From JALOOX01 sp964557955 (GTDB taxonomy: Bacteria > Desulfobacterota > Syntrophobacteria > Syntrophobacterales > Syntrophobacteraceae): 64,000 nucleotides of DNA. A program made the position numbers and the translations under genes. The stretch spans positions 1 through 64,000 of the forward strand of contig CAZLCS010000035.1 in the NCBI GenBank assembly GCA_964557955.1, in the 5' to 3' direction. The notes beneath the pieces are model-generated. The model was not told the DNA's origin. It worked only from the letters and a program-made list of their open reading frames with translations, and did no database searches. How positions within the stretch are numbered: position 1 is the first letter of the stretch; the number at the start of each line of letters is the position of its first letter. Positions 24,180-32,679 of the stretch are shown here, piece by piece.

Positions 24180-26608
24180 GTTGTACGGTTTCCTCTTTCA
24201 GCCGGTTCTTTCGGGAAATGTAGGACAAAGCAGGCGCCACCCTCCGGGTTGTTGAAGGCTTCCACCCGTCCTCCCAAATCTTGCAGGAATCCGTAGATCA
24301 CCGTCAGCCCGAGTCCGACGCCCTTTCCGGCCTCCTTGGTGGTGAAGAAGGGATCGAAAATGTGGGGCAGGTCGTCCTTGGGCAGGCCGGACCCGTTGTC
24401 TCGCACCGTCAAGACCACCTCGTCCCGATTGGCGTCGTAGCGAAGAGCGACAACGATCTGGCCGTCCTGAGCCGGCAGGGCATCCAGGGCGTTGAGCAGG
24501 AGATTGGCCATGATCTGCTCCACCATCTGCGGATCTGCGCTGCTGACGGGGGGAATCTCGCCATCAGCCTCCAGCCGGATCGTTGCGCGTCTCTTTTCGG
24601 CCTGCACGGTGAAAACACGGGTCACCGCCTCGGCAGTGGCCCGGATGTCCGTATGGCGGCCGGTCGTCGCCTTTGGCCGGGCGAAGTCGAGCAGACTGCG
24701 CAGTACCTCCCGCGCCTGCCTCGTATGGCGGATGATCACATCGAGATCATCCATCTGCTCCGGCCTGGCAGCTTGTTTGAGCAGTTCAGCGTAACACAGA
24801 ATGACACCCAGAGGGTTGTTGATTTCGTGCGCAAGACCGGAGGCGAGCTTCCCGACCGTTGCCATCTTTTCCGAGCGGCTCACCTGCTCGAGCATGCGGC
24901 GCTGCTCCGTGACTTCACTCACGTGCACCACCATGCGACGGCTGTCTCTATCTGCCAGCGGATGCAGCCCCAACAGAAAGATCCGTCCCGAGGTGAGCTT
25001 GATTTCCGGGAGTTGCAGCATTTCGCTGGAAGTGATCACCGAGAAGTCCCGGACGGTATCATCTCCCTTGCCGGCACAAAGCAAAGCCAGGACGTTGCCG
25101 TCGTCGCGACGGCCCCCGGAAAGCTCAATCGTCAGCTCCCGTGCGGCCTTGTTGGTCACGATGGCCGTTCCCTGACCGTCCACCAGGAGCAATGGATCGG
25201 AAATCCCTTCGAAGATAGATTGAAGATGATCCGAATGTCGCAGGATGCTGTCCAAGGCGGCCAGGTATTCGGCCGAAATGCCGAGCTGGCGGCCCATTGC
25301 CCTGAGGATCTCGTGATCCTCTGCGCGGAAGGAGTCGCCCGGCGCTCTTTCCAGAAAGAGCAGGCCCTCGGGGTTTCCTGCTGAGGATTCCACCGCGATG
25401 AATGCTGTGCCCTCGTTGATCCGGGCCTCGGAGTGGGTCAAGATCTTCACGTAATCAACGGGCAGGACCGGTTTGGCAGCGCCTTCAGGCCAGACGAAGT
25501 AATTCTGCGAGGCGAAGGTGCAGATGTAGGCCGCTCGTGTCAGGCGGAAGCGTTCAGCAAGGAGCGGAAGGCAGCGCTCCCAGAGTTGAGGCCGTGTCTG
25601 GCAGCTGTTCACCCCGTGCAGCAGCCGGACAAAGAGATCCACATCAGCGGTTCTCTCCGCCGATTCACGCGCGAGCTCGCGGGTGCGCTCCGCAACCCTG
25701 TCCTCGAGAGCGGCAGCATACTCTTCAAGTTTGATGCGGTTTTCAGCGATGTGTTGACCGAGCTGTTCCACACCCTGGATCATGGCGCCGATCTCATCCC
25801 GGCTCTGCACTTCCCGCAGGAGCTCCTGCCCCTCGGCATCTTTCAAGCTGCTGCGCAGAAGCTGCATCAGGTCGCGGATATTGTCCGTGACCACCCGTTT
25901 GAAGATGAACTGCGTGGCCAGGAAGAAAAGCACGGCAGCAAAGGAGAAAATGATCAGGTAAGCCAGCACCCGCTTCCTCACCTTGGCCGTCTGGGCTGAA
26001 GTGGGAACGCCCACGAAATCCAGGCCGCCGACTGTGTCCTCGATGCGGCCGAAACCTCGTTCGCCGTACTGTTCAAGCAGCTCCACCGGGGCGTCTTCGG
26101 CGCGACCGTGGCAATGCAGGCAGCTCTTTTCGAATCGCACGGGGCGGGCCATGACAAAGTGATCCGTGCCGTCAAGGCTCATGTGGCCTTCCCACAGGAC
26201 CAGGTCGGGGCTGTTGCGGAAGAAATCGATCAGGCGGCGTTCGGTTTCGTTGGCTTCAAATTCCGGATTACGAGCACCCTCAGCCACGCGGCGATAAAGT
26301 GCGTGGCCGCTCTTCTGCCCGGCCTTTTCCATGACCGACCGGGATATGAACGAGGAAGACATGGCTTCGATGATGAACTTGTTCGGCAGCTCCTCGTACA
26401 TCCGTGGACGCAGTGTCATGCGTACGTAGCTCTGCACCGATTCCACCTGGGAAAGAATCAGCTCCGCTCGCTCGCGCACCTCCTTCTCAAGGACGCTCCG
26501 CATCTGCATGTAAAAACCCGAGGCGAACAATGCTCCGATGAGGATGGCTGCGAGGGTCAGACAGAATAAGAACTTGCTCTGAATGGTGTAGAAATGGGGC
26601 AGCTTCAT
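24152..26608 (-). CDS. Sensor histidine kinase with a periplasmic DUF3365-type c-haem domain
   Basis: 818 residues. TM1 is at ~11-33 and TM2 at ~213-236. The domain between them is DUF3365/Tll0287-like with a CLHCH haem-attachment motif at 163-167 and ARPVRFEKSCLHCHG context. A HAMP-like linker and coiled coil follow, then a GAF-like region (LLAERFRLTRAAYICTF), a PAS domain (IFEGISDPLLLVDGQGTAIV), and HisKA with LAHEINNPLGVIL near 594 and HATPase (NLLLNALDALPA, DNGSGLPKDDLPHIFDPFFT, GVGLGLTVIYGFL). It probably senses redox state, oxygen, NO or a sulfur species through the haem and phosphorylates the overlapping NtrC-type regulator. Confidence 0.92.
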   Translation of the reverse strand: MKLPHFYTIQSKFLFCLTLAAILIGALFASGFYMQMRSVLEKEVRERAELILSQVESVQSYVRMTLRPRMYEELPNKFIIEAMSSSFISRSVMEKAGQKSGHALYRRVAEGARNPEFEANETERRLIDFFRNSPDLVLWEGHMSLDGTDHFVMARPVRFEKSCLHCHGRAEDAPVELLEQYGERGFGRIEDTVGGLDFVGVPTSAQTAKVRKRVLAYLIIFSFAAVLFFLATQFIFKRVVTDNIRDLMQLLRSSLKDAEGQELLREVQSRDEIGAMIQGVEQLGQHIAENRIKLEEYAAALEDRVAERTRELARESAERTADVDLFVRLLHGVNSCQTRPQLWERCLPLLAERFRLTRAAYICTFASQNYFVWPEGAAKPVLPVDYVKILTHSEARINEGTAFIAVESSAGNPEGLLFLERAPGDSFRAEDHEILRAMGRQLGISAEYLAALDSILRHSDHLQSIFEGISDPLLLVDGQGTAIVTNKAARELTIELSGGRRDDGNVLALLCAGKGDDTVRDFSVITSSEMLQLPEIKLTSGRIFLLGLHPLADRDSRRMVVHVSEVTEQRRMLEQVSRSEKMATVGKLASGLAHEINNPLGVILCYAELLKQAARPEQMDDLDVIIRHTRQAREVLRSLLDFARPKATTGRHTDIRATAEAVTRVFTVQAEKRRATIRLEADGEIPPVSSADPQMVEQIMANLLLNALDALPAQDGQIVVALRYDANRDEVVLTVRDNGSGLPKDDLPHIFDPFFTTKEAGKGVGLGLTVIYGFLQDLGGRVEAFNNPEGGACFVLHFPKEPAERGNRTTCSWIPQID

Positions 26609-26767
26609 CGTCTGTACATCATTCTCGCGGCATGCACTTTACCCGCGACCTCCACGGGTGTTAGGTTACGGCATTGTGGATGGTGGACATTCCACTGCCG
26701 GAGCGCACAGGCGTGAGAGCTGACCGCCTTTATGGAAGGGCCTACATTGCAGCAACGGAGCTGAACA

Positions 26768-27121
26768 ATGCAGACAATCGTTTCCTCAGGCTGTGCCATC
26801 CTTTTGGGTGCAGCCTCGGTGGCTCTCTTCTGGGGCGCCTGGATATCCCTTCTGGCCATGGTGGCATCGGGAATCCTCTATTTCCGCGGCCAAATCTCGG
26901 CACGCCGGTGTCTCGTCCGCATGATGAGCGATTTTGGCCGGTCGTTGGCCTCAGCCCTGACGCTGATCGTTTCATTTCAATTCTACCTCGTGATCATGGG
27001 CTTCGGGAAGAGCCAAGGTGACCAGCTGGCCTACCTGGCAGGATGTGTGCCTGCCTTGCTGCTCTTCCTGAAGGGGGGAGTCCGCCACATAGAAAGCCTA
27101 TTTGATCCCGACAGGCGTTAG
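26768..27121 (+). CDS. Small membrane protein of unknown function
   Basis: 117 residues with three to four hydrophobic segments (IVSSGCAILLGAASVALFWG, ISLLAMVASGILYF, LASALTLIVSFQFYLVIMGF, YLAGCVPALLLFL). GGAG lies upstream of the ATG. It diverges from the sensor kinase and converges with the transporter-linked small gene, overlapping it by 24 bases at the 3' ends. I do not recognise the family. Confidence 0.6.
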   Translation: MQTIVSSGCAILLGAASVALFWGAWISLLAMVASGILYFRGQISARRCLVRMMSDFGRSLASALTLIVSFQFYLVIMGFGKSQGDQLAYLAGCVPALLLFLKGGVRHIESLFDPDRR

Positions 27122-27391
27122 CTCGGCAATATTCGCTCTATCACGCCCTCCCCCGTAGGGCCGGTAGCGTATCGTGCTGCTGGTCTCCACGCTCGAATCC
27201 CCCGTGATCTCCACATCCGTGTAAAAGAACATCCCCGTGCGCAAATTGTGATCATCGATCACCCTGGCGATTTGCTGCATCGCAGGAAAGGTCCTGTTGA
27301 TGGCGGGGCAAACGAAGAACATCAGGCACCAGAAGGTGAAGAGGCCTCCGACGAATGCCAGCCATCTCATCAGTGCATTTGCTTTTTCCAT
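27098..27391 (-). CDS. Single-span membrane protein downstream of the transporter
   Basis: 97 residues. One transmembrane helix (WLAFVGGLFTFWCLMFFVC) near the N-terminus is followed by an outside domain with VIDDHNLRTGMFFYTDVEIT and a basic C-terminus. GAGGAGG precedes the ATG. It is 93 bases after the YeiH-type gene on the same strand and may be an accessory subunit; homology is unknown. Its 3' end overlaps the convergent small membrane gene. Confidence 0.6.
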   Translation of the reverse strand: MEKANALMRWLAFVGGLFTFWCLMFFVCPAINRTFPAMQQIARVIDDHNLRTGMFFYTDVEITGDSSVETSSTIRYRPYGGGRDRANIAELTPVGIK

Positions 27392-27484
27392 CGTGGCCTC
27401 CTCATCGCTTTTCGCACTCGCTCCCGTTCATCCCCCGGGGGATTCAAGGCATTTGTCCGAGGTGGAAGCGGCTTCGATCCAAAT

Positions 27485-29233
27485 CTAAATTTTGGCCGTG
27501 ATCTCCGGAAAGACAACGTAGAACATCACGTAAGCCATGGCGAGGGTCAGTATGAGGTTGAAGGTCTGACCGCAGACATAGAGGATCAATGGCTTGCCGC
27601 CCTTGAAATGGTGGGCCAGCTCGCGGAAGTCAGTGGCGAGCCCGATGGATGCAAATGCCAGGCAGAAGAACCAGCCCCGGGCCATTCCGGAGAATCCGCG
27701 CAAGACTCCCTGGTCGAGAAGGACGTAGCCGCCGTCGGATCCCAGTTGGGCATCGAGCACCGAGAACAGGATGGAGGCAGCCAGGAAGCCCAGTACAAAC
27801 TTCGGGAAACGGTACCAGATCTCCATCCAGCTGACCCGCCTGCCCTCCTGGCATTCAACCTTGGCGCACCAGTAAACCGCCACCCCAAAGGCGGTCACCC
27901 CAATCAGAACATTTTGGATCATCTTGATGGTCGCGGCAACATAGAGGGCCTTGTCGGAGAGAAAGGCGCCGGCTGCGGCGACTGCCCCGGTGGCGTCTAT
28001 GGTGCCGCCCATCCAGGCGCCCCCGAGGATGTAAGGCATACCCAAAGCCTTGATCACAGCGGGCATCACCACCATCATGATGGCTGTGAAAACCAGCGAC
28101 AGACCGATGGCCAGAGTGAGCTCCTCCTTCTTGGCGCGGCAGGCGGCTGCCGTGGCAATGGCTGCAGACGTGCCGCACACGCTCATGTCGGCCGAGATTA
28201 CCATGTTGAGGGTCTTGGACGGCATCTTGAGCACCTTCTGACCGAAAATGAAGGTCGTGATCAGCACGATGGGCGTAACCACCCAGGCGACGAAAATGCC
28301 CGGAATGCCGATGGCCACAATCTTGGAGAAGAGCACTTCAGCGCCCAGCAGCACAAGACCGGTTTTGATGTAGTATTCGACTTCGAGGGCCGGTTTGATC
28401 CACTTGGGTGTCCCGATTGTATTCGCGATCAGCATGCCGATGGCAATGGCCCACACGGCATACTCAACGCCATACTGCTTCATGGTGGCCTGGCCGGCCA
28501 GGGCGTAAGAGGCGACACCGACCAGGAAAACAGCGCCAAATCCTTTGAGAAAGCCACCCGTATCCTTGCCCATGGCCTTGATGCCGATGGAAAAGAAGAG
28601 GGCCAGCAGAACCAGCAGCACCAGCAAAGTCGGTATGTGGTTGTAGGGCTTCAGCTCCGTTTTCGCCTTGGCTTTGGAAGCGGCTGCGCCGGCTTTGCGC
28701 CACGAGTCGATCTTCTCCTCGGCTGCAGCGTTCAACGAGGCGTCCTGGAAGGACGCTGCAGCGGCAGCTTCCTGGGCAGTCAATGCCGCAGCCAGGGATT
28801 CAGCCTCCTTGGCCTTGGCTGCCTCAAACTTCGGCATGTTCGCGGCGTTCAAGGCTGCGGCCCTTTCCTGGCTCATGATGAAGGACTCGGAAATGTCGGT
28901 CGTCCAGTCGCCCGGATGGGCCATCCATTTCTTGAAGAACTTGCCGACGTCGCTTCCGGTGGCCTTGAGCTTTTTCTTGGCATCCTGGGCCTTGTACCAT
29001 TCAACCGTCTTGAAAGGCGCCCGAGCAGCTTCGGATTGCATGACGGCGTTCGACTGGGCAATGGTTTCGTCCATGCCCTTGGGCTTGGCGGGCAGAAAAA
29101 GCAATAAGCCCAGGATCAAGACGGTCGCCCCAAGCCAGATGGCCCAATAATCTTCCTTCTTCCACAGGTCGGACCAACTCGCGGTCCCACGGTCCGTAAT
29201 GACATCATCCGTTCTGGGTGTGGTTTCCATCAT
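27485..29233 (-). CDS. YeiH-type putative sulfate/anion exporter with a long N-terminal insertion
   Basis: 582 residues, well above the ~340 usual for the YeiH (UPF0324) family. One helix at ~32-49 is followed by ~130 residues of soluble, Ala/Lys-rich sequence (AAALNAANMPKFEAAKAKEA; AASFQDASLNAAAEEK). Then comes the multi-span body with ALEVEYYIKTGLVLLGAEVL, SADMSVCGTSAAIATAAACR and GGAWMGGTIDATGAVAAAGA, family hallmarks. YeiH proteins are putative sulfate exporters; the true substrate is not established. The insertion may face the periplasm or cytoplasm as a coiled-coil partner-binding arm. Transcription may use the sigma-54-like site ~80 bases upstream. Confidence 0.82.
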   Translation of the reverse strand: MMETTPRTDDVITDRGTASWSDLWKKEDYWAIWLGATVLILGLLLFLPAKPKGMDETIAQSNAVMQSEAARAPFKTVEWYKAQDAKKKLKATGSDVGKFFKKWMAHPGDWTTDISESFIMSQERAAALNAANMPKFEAAKAKEAESLAAALTAQEAAAAASFQDASLNAAAEEKIDSWRKAGAAASKAKAKTELKPYNHIPTLLVLLVLLALFFSIGIKAMGKDTGGFLKGFGAVFLVGVASYALAGQATMKQYGVEYAVWAIAIGMLIANTIGTPKWIKPALEVEYYIKTGLVLLGAEVLFSKIVAIGIPGIFVAWVVTPIVLITTFIFGQKVLKMPSKTLNMVISADMSVCGTSAAIATAAACRAKKEELTLAIGLSLVFTAIMMVVMPAVIKALGMPYILGGAWMGGTIDATGAVAAAGAFLSDKALYVAATIKMIQNVLIGVTAFGVAVYWCAKVECQEGRRVSWMEIWYRFPKFVLGFLAASILFSVLDAQLGSDGGYVLLDQGVLRGFSGMARGWFFCLAFASIGLATDFRELAHHFKGGKPLILYVCGQTFNLILTLAMAYVMFYVVFPEITAKI

Positions 29234-29312
29234 GATGTCTGACTCCTTCCTTCAGGCTGGAATTGAGGGGGTTCGGTATACGGCAGATCCATGCGTGACA
29301 TGCCGGAGGAGA

Positions 29313-29327
29313 GCAAGAACCGCTCCA
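29313..29327 (-). promoter_or_regulatory. Possible sigma-54 promoter of the transporter gene
   Basis: On the minus strand, TGGAGC-GGTTC-TTGC keeps the GG and GC dinucleotides at correct spacing and the TTGC of the -12 element; the -24 element departs from TGGCAC at two bases. It lies about 80 bases before the transporter ATG. Regulation by the neighbouring NtrC-type protein is an inference. Confidence 0.4.
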
Positions 29328-29470
29328 AAAGACATTCATATCTTAACTATTGAGTATCACTAATGATTTTAAGTATGGCAGGCAACGAGACTGCGTACTT
29401 CAGTTAGCGTCTGCAAACTGAAGTTTGCAGGGGCAATACGGTTCCGGAGGTCATTTCAGCCCGTGGGAGC

Positions 29471-29550
29471 GGATGGAAGAAAAGGCCCACAGCCGGGCTG
29501 GTTTTCAACTCGAAACCCGAGACTCGAAACTCGAAACTTTTCGCAGCAGT
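29471..29550 (+). repeat. ACTCGAAAC repeat family, copy 1
   Basis: TTTTCAACTCGAAACC, then a short tandem series of ACTCGAAAC units, then TTTTCGCAGCAG. Related copies lie at 32528-32635, 56675-56790 and, as a fragment, near 46905-46935. All are non-coding and lie between genes. Confidence 0.65.
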
Positions 29551-29645
29551 GAGCGGAGCATCCGGCGTGACGGCATTGCGTGCAGTGGGAAGTTCGTGAA
29601 TTGACGAAACCAAGGAGTGTGAGCTAATAGAATTGGGGAGTGGTC

Positions 29646-30587
29646 ATGAAGGGGATTGTTCCAGGTGGGGAGGTCCGGCCTGAGGAGTACGGGGTGAACG
29701 AAAGGAAGGAAGTGCGCTTCTGCGGACGCGCATTCACCAGCGAAGAGCTGGAGCTGATTCGCGAGACGGTTCACGACTGCAGCGGCTTGAGCCGCACGGA
29801 GCTCGCCTACACCATTTGTGAGCTGCTGGAATGGAAGCGGCCCACCGGACGCCTCAAGGGGCGGGAGTGCCATGAGTTCCTGGAAGGGCTCCAGGCAGCC
29901 GGAGTCCTTCATTTGCCGGAAAGACAGGGGCCGGAGAAGAAGCCGAGGGCCAAAATCGCTCCCGCAAAGCCCGACGACGCCCCTGAGCATCCCCCACTCG
30001 AGGGAACCGTGAAGGATGTGGCGCCCATCGGCCTGGAGCTCGTGGATTCCCCCGATGAGCGGCGTCAATGGCGTGAGTGGGTGGGCCGTTATCATTACCT
30101 CGGCTGCAAGGTCCCTTTTGGCGCTCATCTGCGCTACTTCGTGACCGTGGCCCGGCCGGAGAAGCTTCGGGTCGGGTGCGTCCAGGTGTCGAGTCCCTCC
30201 TGGCGAATGGCTGTGCGGGACCAATGGATCGGGTGGGACGACGAGCAGCGTGTGCGGCGTCTCCAGCGAATTGTCCAGAACAGCCGATTTCTCCTCATGC
30301 CCTGGGTGCGGATTCCCCATCTCGCCAGTGCGGCCCTTTCACGACTTGCCAAAGTCATTGCGGATGATTGGGAGGCCCAATACGCCATCCGGCCGGTTCT
30401 CCTGGAAACCCTGGTGGACCGGGCCCATTTCAAAGGCACCTGTTATAGAGCGGCAAACTGGCTGCCCCTCGGTGAGACCAGCGGCCGCGGCCGGATGGAC
30501 GAAGGGAGAAAGCACGGGCTCGCGCCCAAAGAGGTTTTGGTGTATCCCCTCCATCGCAGGTTCCGGGAGATGCTGCTGGAACCATGA
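29646..30587 (+). CDS. DruA-family (DUF4338) protein, stand-alone
   Basis: 313 residues from the ATG; GGGGAG precedes it. The DUF4338 core is present: LVDSPDERRQWREWVGRYHY, LGCKVPFGAHLRYFV, WIGWDDEQRVRRLQRIVQNS, RFLLMPWVRIPHLASAALSR, LLETLVDRAHFKGTCYRAAN and KEVLVYPL. An N-terminal wing (LSRTELAYTICELLEW) precedes it. This family includes DruA of the Druantia phage-defence system, but most members are stand-alone and common near mobile DNA. There is no DruE-like helicase or other Druantia gene beside it. It is followed 34 bases later by tsaD, and a repeat copy sits just upstream. Confidence 0.85.
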   Translation: MKGIVPGGEVRPEEYGVNERKEVRFCGRAFTSEELELIRETVHDCSGLSRTELAYTICELLEWKRPTGRLKGRECHEFLEGLQAAGVLHLPERQGPEKKPRAKIAPAKPDDAPEHPPLEGTVKDVAPIGLELVDSPDERRQWREWVGRYHYLGCKVPFGAHLRYFVTVARPEKLRVGCVQVSSPSWRMAVRDQWIGWDDEQRVRRLQRIVQNSRFLLMPWVRIPHLASAALSRLAKVIADDWEAQYAIRPVLLETLVDRAHFKGTCYRAANWLPLGETSGRGRMDEGRKHGLAPKEVLVYPLHRRFREMLLEP

Positions 30588-30621
30588 GCCCCGGTGAATC
30601 CATTCCAACGAGAAAGTCCAC

Positions 30622-31641
30622 ATGCTGATTCTGGGCATCGAAACCTCCTGCGATGAAACGGCTGCCGCTGTCGTTGAAGACGGCAAGACCATACTCTCCG
30701 ATGTGGTAGCCAGCCAGATCGCCGTCCACAGTCCATACGGCGGCGTGGTGCCCGAACTGGCTTCGAGGAAGCACGTGGAGTCCATTCTCGTGGTCATTGA
30801 GCAGGCCCTGGAAAGAGCCGGGCTGAAGAGCGATCAGTTGGACGCCATTGCAGTGACGCGCGGTCCGGGGTTGATGGGGGCTCTCCTGGTGGGGCTGAGT
30901 GCTGCCAAAGCCATGTCTTACGCGCTGCACATCCCCCTCCTTGCCGTGAACCACCTCGAAGGGCACATGCAGGCGGCGTTCATTGGAAGAGATCCCCTGG
31001 ACCGTCCGTTTGTCTGTCTCGTTGTTTCCGGAGGGCACTCGGCACTTTATGTCGTCGAGTCGGATGGAGGAGGCGAGCTGCTGGGGTGCACACGGGACGA
31101 TGCGGCCGGGGAAGCTTTCGATAAGGTGGCCAAACTCCTGGGGCTCGGATACCCGGGAGGCGTCGTCATCGATCGCCTGGCCGGAGAGGGAAATGCTCAG
31201 GCTTTCCAGTTTCCCAAGGCTTTCCTGGAAAAGGATTCGATGGACTTCAGTTTCAGCGGGATCAAAACGTCTGTGGCGAACTTCGTGCGCAAATACGGCC
31301 CGCCTCCCCCTCAGGGGCAATCGGGCGCCTATCGCCTGGAGGACCTCGTGGCCAGTTTTCAGGAGGCCGTCGTGGACGTGCTGGTTAAGAAAACCATTCG
31401 TGCAGCTCAAATCAGGCAGATCAGCGATGTCGCCGTGGTGGGCGGAGTGGCCGCCAATCGAAGGCTCCGCGAGCGGTTGGCCGAGGAAACCGCGTACAAC
31501 CGTCTTGAGCTGCACCTTCCGGAATTGCGCTACTGTACGGACAATGCCGTCATGATCGCAGCTGCCGGCTACCAGGTCTGGAAGCGGCAGGGTTTCTGCC
31601 AGAACCCCCTCGAAGTCGACGCCGTCTCCAGATGGTTGTGA
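30622..31641 (+). CDS. tsaD: tRNA N6-adenosine threonylcarbamoyltransferase
   Basis: 339 residues. TsaD transfers the threonylcarbamoyl group to A37 of ANN-decoding tRNAs. Motifs are ILGIETSCDETAAAVV, SPYGGVVPELASRKH, VTRGPGLMGALLVGLS, the metal-binding HLEGH (H-x3-H), LVVSGGHSALY, DDAAGEAFDKVAKLLGLGYP, FSFSGIKTSV, VVGGVAANRRLRE and CTDNAVMIAAAG. Length and order are standard. rsmA follows with overlapping or nearly adjacent coding. Confidence 0.97.
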   Translation: MLILGIETSCDETAAAVVEDGKTILSDVVASQIAVHSPYGGVVPELASRKHVESILVVIEQALERAGLKSDQLDAIAVTRGPGLMGALLVGLSAAKAMSYALHIPLLAVNHLEGHMQAAFIGRDPLDRPFVCLVVSGGHSALYVVESDGGGELLGCTRDDAAGEAFDKVAKLLGLGYPGGVVIDRLAGEGNAQAFQFPKAFLEKDSMDFSFSGIKTSVANFVRKYGPPPPQGQSGAYRLEDLVASFQEAVVDVLVKKTIRAAQIRQISDVAVVGGVAANRRLRERLAEETAYNRLELHLPELRYCTDNAVMIAAAGYQVWKRQGFCQNPLEVDAVSRWL

Positions 31642-31658
31642 GAGGGAATCGCCCGCTC

Positions 31659-32510
31659 ATGTTCCTGACTCCCCAGCAGTATTACGCAGTCCATCGATTC
31701 AGACCGCGAAAACGTTTCGGCCAGCATTTTCTGGCCCAGCCCGCCACGGCCGAGCGCATCGTTGAAGCGGCCCGCCTCATGCCGGACGACATCGCCGTGG
31801 AGGTGGGGCCGGGACTGGGAGCTCTGACTCGATTCATTCTTCCGAAAGTCCGACGGCTCCACCTGGTGGAGATCGATCGGGATCTTTGCGGCTACATCCA
31901 AGAGGCCGTCGGCTCCAGCCAGCCGCACCTGACCATCCATCAGCAGGACGTCCTCGATTTTGATTTCAGGGGGCTCAAAGAGCAGGAGGGGCGCCCCCTG
32001 GTGGTCATCGGCAACCTTCCCTACAACATCAGCTCCCCTCTCATGTTCAAGCTGCTGGAGTCCCGATCGGCCATACGCACCCTCGTAGCCATGGTCCAGA
32101 AGGAGGTGGGGCTCCGCTGGATCGCGTCGCCGGGATCCAAGGACTACGGCGTCCTGTCGGTCCTCCTTGGCGTCTATGCTCAATGCCGGCGCCTGTTCGA
32201 AGTGGGCCCCGGCCAGTTCTACCCGCCTCCCAAGGTGGATTCCCTCGTGGTTTCAGTCCGGTTCGAGAGCCCCTGGCCCGAGAGGCTTCCGTCGTTCGAA
32301 CTCATGCGGGGGCTTCTCAACGCTGCATTTCAGAAGCGTCGCAAGACCTTGAACAACAGCCTCAAAGGATTCGGCGGCGCCGGCGGTGAGATTCTGCAAT
32401 CCTGCTTCCTGCGCACCGGCATCGATGGGTCCCGCCGACCGGAAACCCTGTCTCCTGAAGAGCACATCCGCCTGACCCTTGAGCTGGAATCGCGACTCGC
32501 GCCAGCCTGA
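31659..32510 (+). CDS. rsmA: 16S rRNA (adenine1518/1519-N6)-dimethyltransferase
   Basis: 283 residues from the ATG of MFLTPQQYYAVHRFRPRKRF; an upstream ATG at 31632 overlapping tsaD is possible but has no ribosome site. RsmA/KsgA dimethylates two adenines of helix 45. Motifs are KRFGQHFLAQP, VEVGPGLGALTRF (SAM motif I), HLVEIDRDL, VIGNLPYNISSPLMFKLLE (NLPY catalytic motif), AMVQKEVGLR, QFYPPPKVDSLVV and FQKRRKTLNNSLKG. It is likely co-transcribed with tsaD. Confidence 0.95.
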   Translation: MFLTPQQYYAVHRFRPRKRFGQHFLAQPATAERIVEAARLMPDDIAVEVGPGLGALTRFILPKVRRLHLVEIDRDLCGYIQEAVGSSQPHLTIHQQDVLDFDFRGLKEQEGRPLVVIGNLPYNISSPLMFKLLESRSAIRTLVAMVQKEVGLRWIASPGSKDYGVLSVLLGVYAQCRRLFEVGPGQFYPPPKVDSLVVSVRFESPWPERLPSFELMRGLLNAAFQKRRKTLNNSLKGFGGAGGEILQSCFLRTGIDGSRRPETLSPEEHIRLTLELESRLAPA

Positions 32511-32527
32511 GATTCGAGCGGACCGAG

Positions 32528-32635
32528 CAGTTCCTCATGCCGCTTTGGCCCACAAAAAACAATGAAAAGGCTCGCGGGAGGGCGGGCTTTCAATCGAAAC
32601 TCGAAACCCGATACTCTCAACTTTTCGTAGCAGAC
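32528..32635 (+). repeat. ACTCGAAAC repeat family, copy 2
   Basis: Similarity to copy 4 begins well before the tandem units: a TTCCTCATGCCGCTT-type stretch, then ATGAAAAGGCTCGCGGGAG, then GGGCTTTCAATCGAAAC units and CTTTTCGTAGCAG. It lies between rsmA and the convergent patatin gene. Confidence 0.6.
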
Positions 32636-32679
32636 ATGCAAATCTGCGATACGTCGATAGACCTGCCCTCTTCACGGAT

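Larger units (their letters stand above)
29234..29645. other. Intergenic region between the transporter and the DruA-family gene
   Basis: About 410 bases. It contains a sigma-54-like site, a 9-base-arm palindrome (CTGCAAACT-GA-AGTTTGCAG, 29411-29430) and one copy of the ACTCGAAAC repeat family. No gene was seen. Confidence 0.6.

Noticed and set aside
27248..29107. Long open frame of ~619 codons on the plus strand
   Set aside because: Antisense shadow of the YeiH-type transporter; His/Gly/Gln-rich low-complexity product without family signature.
29646..30587. DruA-family gene as part of a Druantia defence system
   Set aside because: No DruE-type helicase or other Druantia genes are adjacent; the flanks are tsaD and an intergenic repeat.
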